This document shows, one piece after another, positions 52,431 to 61,300 of a stretch of 64,000 bases of DNA. The notes under the pieces were generated by a model. It was given only the letters and a program-made list of their open reading frames with translations. It was not told where the DNA came from and did no database searches. The stretch is from Apostichopus japonicus (Eukaryota; Echinodermata; Holothuroidea; Aspidochirotida; Stichopodidae). Numbering within the stretch: the stretch's first letter is position 1; the number at the start of each line of letters is the position of its first letter. Location: NCBI RefSeq assembly GCF_037975245.1, contig NC_092580.1, forward strand, positions 6,610,501 to 6,674,500, in the 5' to 3' direction. The position numbers and the translations under genes are program-made.

Positions 52431-54312
52431 CAGGTGCGTATCCAGGGGGGGGGGGGGCGTTGGGGGCGCGCGCCCCCCGGGTAAGGAAAAGAGGAGAGAA
52501 AAAAAAAGAGAAGAGAAAAGGGAAAAGGAGGGGAAAAAAGAAAAGGAGGAGAGAAAGGAAGGGAAAAGAAAAAGAAAAAAAAGAGAGAAAAAGGAGAAAA
52601 GGAGGGAGTAGAAGATAGCCAAGACCTCGGGAAGAGAAAGAGGAACAGTCATAGTTAAAGCGCTGATCCCTATTATATACACAGGGTAGCCAGTGACAGA
52701 TCAAGGATTACGGAGGGGGTGTGTGACTCACCCTACCCCTGACACCGACAACTCCATTTTTGACGTTTCCATTTTTACTCTCTCACTAATGTATCTATAT
52801 AAATACTATATATGGTCTATCATAATGCGCGTGTGTGTATGGACGCCTTAAACAGTTGTACAATTGTGTTATATGGAACCAACTGTGGCTGGTCTTGAAC
52901 TCGACCGAGTCGTCGGGGAACATGACGCATTTCGGAAAGAGGGCGACCGCCCCCCCCCCGAAGCAAATTTTCTTTATGACATCGCTAGTAATTTCAAAAT
53001 AGACAATGCTTTATAGATGCAACTTACAAGGCCTGGGAAGTGTTATTTCCAGCGATCTGGGAGGCATTTTTGGCCATTTTTTTTTACGCTTCGCGCCAAC
53101 TGATGGTGGCGCTTCGCTTAGATAGTTTGCCTACAGGCTTCGCCCCTCCCTTGACAATTACTCGCTACACGCCTGTTCGAATTTGTAAAGCAAAGAGCAG
53201 ATATAACACCATATCAGTGAGCATTGAAATGCATGTTCCACGATGAACAGCCTCAAAAACTGTCTATGTGTAGTCAAAGGCGTAGGAGCCCAATTGGATT
53301 TGGGGCTGTAACGACTTGCTCGAAAAAAAAAAGCCAAAAATTTTCGCGCGCTTTGCGCGCGTTCAACATATCGATGCCAATATCATATAAGCAAGTATCG
53401 GTCATTACATTGCATGCCATCGTGTACCTTACGGTCCGTGAAAGTTGCACAGTATATCGCCGGATGCTAATGTAAACAACCAAATGTCTTATGTAGATGC
53501 AGAAAAGCATACAGATCCATTTAGGTCAAAACTCTCTTTTACAGTAGTAATGTCGGCCCAAGCTTAGAACTTTATTTTAATTACCAAGGAGATCATTTTT
53601 AAGCTATTCATTGCAATTTATTTTTCTTTCAGTAGGTGCCCAAAAAAATGGGAAACAATTTGGTTGCGGGGGGGGGGGAATATCTGCTATTTTTTATTTC
53701 CTTCAACCAAGTTTTATAATCTCCATTATAAGAGGTTTTAATATTTCTACACCAATAAACTAACTGTGTCGGAATTTTCGAAAATTTCCTCACCAACATT
53801 CTTCATCATACTTTCCTCTACTCGTGCAATTTTGACCTGTCTGTTAGGGGTTCAATGAGGTTTTCTATATTGCTTGTCCATAGATTGAATTTTCTGCAAC
53901 ATTATGGGTATGTTTTCAAGTGATTTTTATTCACGAGAAATGTGAATTTTCAAATTCTCAACAAATAATGGGCTGAAAACCTTGAAAATGGGGCTTTCGG
54001 ATATTGTGGGCCGTGACGTAGAATCACCTACAAAAGCAATGATCCATAGGACATGCAATCAGGTCGAACATGCCACTGGTGACAATCTTCAAAAAGGTTA
54101 TGGATGGAAAAGAACTTTTGGGAAAAACTTGGTCCTCAGACAAAAGTGTACATCTGGTTGCTCATTTTCAAGCCCAAGAAGTGCCATTTCCGGTGATCTG
54201 GGGGGTATCAAAACCAGAAATTTTCTTGTACGCTCCGCGCCAACCGATGGTGGCGCTCCGCTTAGATAGTAATTCGCGCCCCCTGGGTTAGAAAATCCTG
54301 GATACGCGCCTG
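52431..54312. mobile_element. Inverted-repeat element with nested MITEs
   Basis: Outer ends CAGGTGCGTATCCAGG and CCTGGATACGCGCCTG are near-perfect inverted copies, flanked by CTAAA on each side. Next to the left end is an A/G-rich stretch (52485-52610). Inside sit inverted or direct copies of the GGTTGGCGC MITE family (53035-53175 and 54170-54312). A long segment (53750-54230) is the reverse complement of 38810-39180. The 5-bp flank does not match the 8 bp of hAT, so superfamily is open. Confidence 0.7.
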
Positions 54313-55216
54313 CTAAATTCACACGGGATGTTTTTAACCTGCACAGTGAAAAGTGTCCATTAAGGCAAATTTCAATTTCCACAAATCCACTAAGAGATTA
54401 GAACAAAAGTTCCCAATGCTAATGAAGTATGAACATTCAAATCTTGACTTGCTCATGCAACCAGTTGGGACAAATTATATATGCTGATACCACTTGATAC
54501 TCTCCTCCCATATCATGCTTCAAAGCACTCTTACTGACAGTACAAATAGTTCCTACCCTTTTCTTGATATAAACAGAATATTCATACTGTCAATACGAGT
54601 GAATTGAAGCAAGACATGAAAGTACAGTATTGAAAAAGTATTGTCCCAACTGGATGGCTCATGCCCTCTCACCAGAACCTTACAGTAATATATGCAAAAC
54701 AGACTACTGCAGCATGTTTAGTTCTATGATAATATGTATAATGGACAAAAAATAGCAAATAGTATTAAAAAAGTAAATAGTATATCTTTACAGCTGATAT
54801 ATAGCTTTATAGCTCATATGATATGATAAAAGCAGTATAAAATTTTATTAAAAAGACTATTTAAGATTGGATTAAGAATATATGATTAAGAATATTGGGT
54901 TGTAGGCAACAACAAAACAAATGAGTACTGAAAAGCTATAAATTTCATCTCAGCAAAACAAAGACGTTATATAAGATGAAAGCTCTGTCTTTTGACAGCA
55001 CTTTATATCTGATTAAAAGAAAATATAAAAGAAATGTAACAATGTTACCAAATAATTCTAAAAAGAATGAGATATGAACCATGATTCATAAGTTTTCATA
55101 TTGATAAGTAATTTCTCAAATTTATATGCAAACCAAAACAGTCAATTTGAAAGATGCTATACTATCCTAAATGGATTCATTGAGTAAATACATACAACCA
55201 TTATATACTAACATTG
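54313..55216. other. Intergenic sequence downstream of plexin A
   Basis: AT-rich, no open frame or repeat recognised. It separates the 3' end of plexin A from the nested element. Confidence 0.4.
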
Positions 55217-55222
55217 TTTATT
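55217..55222 (-). terminator. Candidate polyadenylation signal of plexin A
   Basis: AATAAA on the minus strand, about 43 bp after the stop codon. A U/GU-rich stretch is not obvious, so the true 3' end may be further left. Confidence 0.5.
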
Positions 55223-55264
55223 AATATTATTCAATGTACTATTTCTCTACAGTGATGCACAGTT

Positions 55265-55390
55265 TTAATTGATGTCTATGTAGGTTGGATGGTCAAAGCT
55301 TTCATTCTCAAATGCTTCCAATAGAGTCTTGATGCATTTTACCTTTTCCTGGCCTGATTGCGTCTGATATGTGTGTAGGACCTCACAGAT
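55265..55390 (-). CDS. PLXN: Plexin A last coding exon
   Basis: 41 codons and TAA (55265-55267), acceptor TCTTACAG. ICEVLHTYQTQSGQEKVKCI and TLLEAFENESFD form the C-terminal helix. It ends YIDIN. There is no C-terminal PDZ-binding motif of the plexin-B type (xTDL). Confidence 0.87.
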   Translation of the reverse strand: MCEVLHTYQTQSGQEKVKCIKTLLEAFENESFDHPTYIDIN

Positions 55391-58300
55391 CTGTAAGATC
55401 AGAAGTACCATAATAAAAAGTGATGCTCTAATTTTGTGAATGTTGTATAGTTCATTTCTTTAACATTGTAATAAATTGGCAGTGACTAATAATAATATAT
55501 ATTTATCATCAAAATGTGGTCTTTTGTCCTGAGAGAACCGAGACATGGGTAACCCCAAACAGATAATATCTAGTCAATAGTTCACAAATAGTAAACATTA
55601 CTGTAATAGACAACAAATACTCCTATAAAGATATTGAACCTAAATGATAGCACCTTAACACATCCACTTTGCATATATTTATATATATATAATCTAGTGG
55701 ATAATGGATCCACAGATTACCTTCTCCCTATATTCAACACCGCACCAAATTAACACTCACTTCGGTACTGAAGCGTAGAAGGGACATGGTGATGAAAGAG
55801 AAACAAACTCGTCAAAATGACAAAATTCAGAAAAATGACGTTTTGCCGAGTGTAACAACTTGTCAAAAGGACTAAATTATTAAATTTGCCGAGATGCAAT
55901 AAGTCATCAAAATGACAAAATTCTGAAAATTAACGTTTTGCCGAGATACAATAACTCATCAAAATGACAAAAAAATCTGAATTTTAACGTTTTACCGAGA
56001 TACAAACAAGTCGTCAAAATGACAAAATTCTGAAAATTGACGGTTTGTCGAGATACAACAAGTCGTCAAAATGACAAAATTTTGAACATTGACGCTTTGG
56101 CCAGATACAACAAGTCGTCAAAATGACAAAAATCTGAATTTTATCGTTTTACCGACAAAAATCTGAAAATTGACAGTTTGTCGAGATACAACAAGTCGTC
56201 AAAATGACAAAATTTTGAAAATTGACGTTTTGCCGAGATACAATAAGTCGTCAAAATGACAAAAATCTGAAAATTGACGTTTTGAGTTTTTGTATCTCGG
56301 CAAACGTTAAGATTCAGATTTTTGTCATTTTGACGACTTTTTGTATCTCAGCAAATTTAATAATTTAGTCATTTTGACAAGTTGTTAAACTCGGCAAAAC
56401 GTCAATTTTCTGAATTTTGTCATTTTGACAAGTTTGATTCTCTTTCATCACCATGTCCCTTCTACGCTTCCGTACTTTGGTGTGCCAAATATATCTGACA
56501 ATTTATGAAATGGGGATGTTTCTCTGTAAATGAAAAGGAAAATTTATTTAATAATCATAGTATTGTATTAACTTACCTGATCTCTGTGCTTATGTATCAT
56601 CTGATACATTTGCCACAATACTGCTGTTATGTCAAACGAATCACCGAACATCTGTTTTAAAAGAGAAAAGAACAGCTAAATAGAGATATTGCATCAATGG
56701 TAGCATGAACTTGCTACCTGTTTTCAGTTACAATGTTTTCTGAATGAGAGCTAGAAATTTAAGTTTAAATTGTAAAGATTAGTCTAACTAACTGCAGGAT
56801 ACTTGATTTTAATTTCACTAGCATATAGAACATTTATCTCAGATATTTTACTATAATTTCATGAAATCACACACAGGCCTACCAAGCAAATGTAGAACTG
56901 ATATGGCTATTTATCATCATATAGCTAGTATCAGTATTAATGGCCTCTTAAATGGCCTTTCCAACTGCAAGATTAAAAATGCAACAAGTTCAAAACATGG
57001 CTGCTAATTAATTTAGTCCTGGGTAGGGATAGACCTGATAGTTCCGTGACCTGTTGTCAGAACTTCTCCATTTAGACGCTGGCAGGAGAGTGCTTAGTTA
57101 GAGCAGCAGCTCCCTGGTTCTAGTAATAGGGAAATTCTCTATATACCTACTGTAGGTCCAATTGCAAAACTTTTGGCAAGTGTTAGTTTACTGTTGCGGG
57201 TCCCTGATTGTAGAACTGAACGAGCATCCAGGTGAAATTCAAAAATATTAAGCAGTTTAAATCCAAACTTAAAAAGTTGGTATTCTTCTAGGTTCTAAGT
57301 TTTCTTTGTATTCCACTTTTTTGTACTTTTGTGTCAAATCTCTTGTTTTGTACAGAACATTAGATAACTCTTGGTTGATAGTACGCTATATAAAATGTAT
57401 AATAATAATAGTAACATTTTAGAAAATATTTTGATGGTAAGTTCCAATGTTGACTGACTAAACTATATCAAATCAGCATAGAGAAGCATTCCAGATGCTT
57501 GGTACATTTTAAGGATCAATATCTGAGAAACCGGAATTGTTATAACCATCACTGCATGACACCAAAACTTTCCGCTTCTGTTGCACTGTGCCATATCTAC
57601 TCTTAATTTCTGTCTTGGGTTCTCTTCAAATTGTGTGGTGTACATAATGTTACCAAACATTGTAGCTCCATTGTGGGGTATCTTTACCTCTTCCACTTTG
57701 CTGGATTTGGTTCTTGAGTTCTCCTGGTTCAGTTTCTTCATCTGCCTTATATTACTGTAAAAGTGATCTAGTTTGGTGGAGTAAACTGGCAACAACTGCT
57801 TGTAAAGTTGATTGCTTGAAGAATGATCCTGGCAAGAATAAAAGTAAACTGTAACCATGAAAAATTATCATTCTAATCATTTAAGACTGGCTGTTCTTTT
57901 ACCAGCATTTAACTATGACCATTTTACTAGTGCCCATCACCTTTTTGTTATAATGAGGTGTAACTGGACATGTCTGTCCTGATAATCTACATATAGTTTT
58001 ATACTTTTATATTAAGACTCTAAGGCTATTAATCAACTCCATTTTGCTGACAGTAGTTTTTATTCATTAGATTTTACTCACATTTGACACTTCTCTGCCT
58101 CTTTTGCATACATCTGTAAGTGTCTGAACAATAATCTTTAGACAAGCCTGTACGTAAATACAATCTTTGACATCATGAATGAGATGCAGTCTGTTGAGTA
58201 GGTCAGTCCAAAATCCCAGTGGCAAGCTGAAATTAGCAAAATAACAACAACAATAAGAATAAAGACCAATAAACAAACCATTAATGTAAAGATCAATGAG

Positions 58301-61300
58301 GATGGATGGATATTGCATATTCATAATTGATGAATCAGAGGTAGGGTGGCCAGACGTCTGACATTAGGCCGGACAGTCCGGTGCACTGTCCTCCATCAGG
58401 CATGATCTCTTTATACTGGATGTATGTATGTCTGGCATTACAAAGAAATGGATTTGAAGTAAAACTGAGCAATCCACGTTCAATATTTGCAGAAACCTAC
58501 AGTTAAACATTTGTAGTGTATAATTGACTACCATATATGGATGTACATGTATATGCCAACACACTTAGGCCTACTACTGACTGTGCAAACAAGTATAATT
58601 TCTTTACAGTTAATATCTTGCCTAACTTCATATTATACCTGTCTTAAGTGATCTTCACTGGCTGCCTGTTCACCACCATGTCGAGTTCAAACTATTAGTA
58701 CATGCATATAAATCCATTCATTTTCAAGCACCTCAATACCTAACTGATATGCTAACTGTGTACAAGCCTCACAGAACACGGAGATCGGCCAATTCCCTTA
58801 CACTAGTGGTCCCCAGAGTAAGGACTGCTACATACAGCGAGAGACAATTGAACTTTGCTGCTGGCAAGCTATGGAATGCACTGCCAAATAATATCCATGA
58901 TGCCAAAACATTAGCCACTTTTAAGAATTTACCTAAAAGTCACTTTTGCTTTTAGGAATTTCACGGTCAAGCAATATTGTTTTTAAAATTATTCCTTAGA
59001 ATATATATATAAATTTATATTTTTTATATTAATATTTAAAGGGTGTGAAGACTCGCGCTAAAAGAAACGTCTAATGCCGGTAATCTGACCTAGTTTCGAA
59101 TGAGGTATAACAGAAGTGTTAGACACCACCATCGATCCCAAAAAATACACACACAGCTTGCTACCGTCAGTAATTAGACACTAGTGTACAGTCAGTACAT
59201 ACAGCTGCGGTCAATACCCACAGTACAGTTTACAAATTGTGCTTGGAGCACCAAATTGCATCTAAGGCCAGGTGAAAATGCAAAATTATTTACAAAATGG
59301 AGTGGGTGTTGAAGTGTACTATATTGCACCAAATTGCATCTGAGGCCACCTGGTAATGCAAAAAAGTTCCAAAGGGGAGGGGGCCACCCCTCCCCTTAAA
59401 CCCCTCCCCCTAGGCCAGCCATCAGTCTTCAGCCCCCCACTCAAAAGTACCTTCTTACACCACTGATAAATAATAATAATATTATTAACTGTATTGAAAT
59501 CATACTTGTTCATTCTATACTTTATAGCCTAAAGAGAAGCAACGTGACACATGCTTCAAAAGAAAAAAAATACAGCGGCAGACATTTTATCAAACTTAAA
59601 TACTGTTTGGTTAAGCCAAATCTAGTTGTGAAATAATTGACCTTAAACTTGAAGAGGAAAGTAATATTTTGATCTTTTTTTGTTGCCAGCCAAGTATATA
59701 TCTTCTGTGTCAAGGAAAGCCCCTTTGCTATAATGATTGTTCATACACAGAATGGGAATATGAACTTCTCATATCATCAAAAGGGTTTTGTAAAAAATAA
59801 ATCTTGCGAGAATTACTTACATGTCATCCTTCCATCCTGCAGCAAGATTTGGATTCTTCAATTCAGCAGCTTTTTGATCGAACAAGTCAAAAATTTGCTT
59901 AATATTGACTAAGAAGGTATCATTACCAGCAGTCATGAATGCTGTAAACACATTGTTTACATACTTCTGAAGGGCAGTCTGTGGAGTCAAACAGGAATAA
60001 TGTTTGGTTCTCTATGAAACCAAAGGATGGTAATATGCCTAGCTTTATGTAAATGTGAAACACGGCCATATGGTTCTAATTTAATCTGCACCTTTCTCCG
60101 GTCCTGGGGTGGGATTGGGGATTGGGGCACAGGTATATAGAAGTGATTTCAGTTCAGTCTGAGTGTGTAGAATTTCAACACAGCAATAAGCTTTGGTAGC
60201 CACCCACTATACTTTACGACTATACAGGCTTTCTATCTTGTTTCTTGTTATATATATGGCATACGTCCCATCAATGCATGTTGTTCTTTTCCAACTTTGC
60301 AAAGCAAGCAATCCATTCATTTGTTTATACATGTCCATGTTTTAACGCTATACTGAAGCGCATTGAACAACTCTTGTTGGAGTCTGCGCTTTATAAGACT
60401 AGTTATTAGTTATTATTATTATTATTTGAAATATTCCTCTTATAAATTTCGAAGAATGTAATCATTTCAGTAAGACACAACAAATCAAACCTTAAATCCA
60501 CCCTGTAAATGTAGCTCAGGAAGTTGATTTAATTTGATCAAAGTCAAGTAATTCCTCTCACCCTTGTTGCAGGCAAGTAGGAAAGAACAGCCGCTGCTCC
60601 TTCATCACGTTCAGAGATGGCATCCTGATTACCTTCTTCTTTCATCTAAAGAATAATGAACAGAGCATAAAACAGGATATATATTATAAATAATATCATC
60701 TTAACATGAAATATTAAATGACAACATAAACAAGAGGGCAGTCCACAGAGTTGCATATCTCATCGCCAGCAAACATGGATTTGAAATGAACAAATTGATT
60801 ATTAGCCATGAATCTGGGAAAACAGATAAACTAAAACTGAAGATATTACTGAGTGATATGAACTTACAAGATGCCATATCCACAGTCCAAAGCCTGCTTC
60901 TGGTTCATCGTAAATATCTTCAGGATCAGCTCCTGCTGAGAGAAGGTCACCAGTGAAGTATAACAATAGTGAAAGATATTACATAACCAAACGAGGGAAC
61001 AAACAACGTATTTTTTATTCTGTACATCTGCCTTTCATTATTAAACATTTCTAAGTTACTTCTTAGCAAGATTTTTTCATTCCAGGGTTTTGATAACTCA
61101 GCAAAAATAAATATAAAAAAAATGAAACATCTAATACAAATCTTAAAATATCTAAACTATGAAAGTTAGACATATTAGAGCTATACAATATGGTATTGCT
61201 CTGTGATACTCTGTGGTGAGGGTAGAGAAATTAATAAGTGTTATGAGTAGCCTGTGGTTTACTTACTTGGTACATTACTTGGAGGTTGAATGTTGCCGTC

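Noticed and set aside
52398-52704. Low-complexity Phe/Ser/Leu-rich minus-strand frames
   Set aside because: They are translations of an A/G-rich run within the nested element.
57463-57687. Extension of plexin A exon 10 through the open frame to 57463
   Set aside because: The GAG|GTAAAG donor joins in phase to the next conserved exon, and the extension has no plexin similarity.
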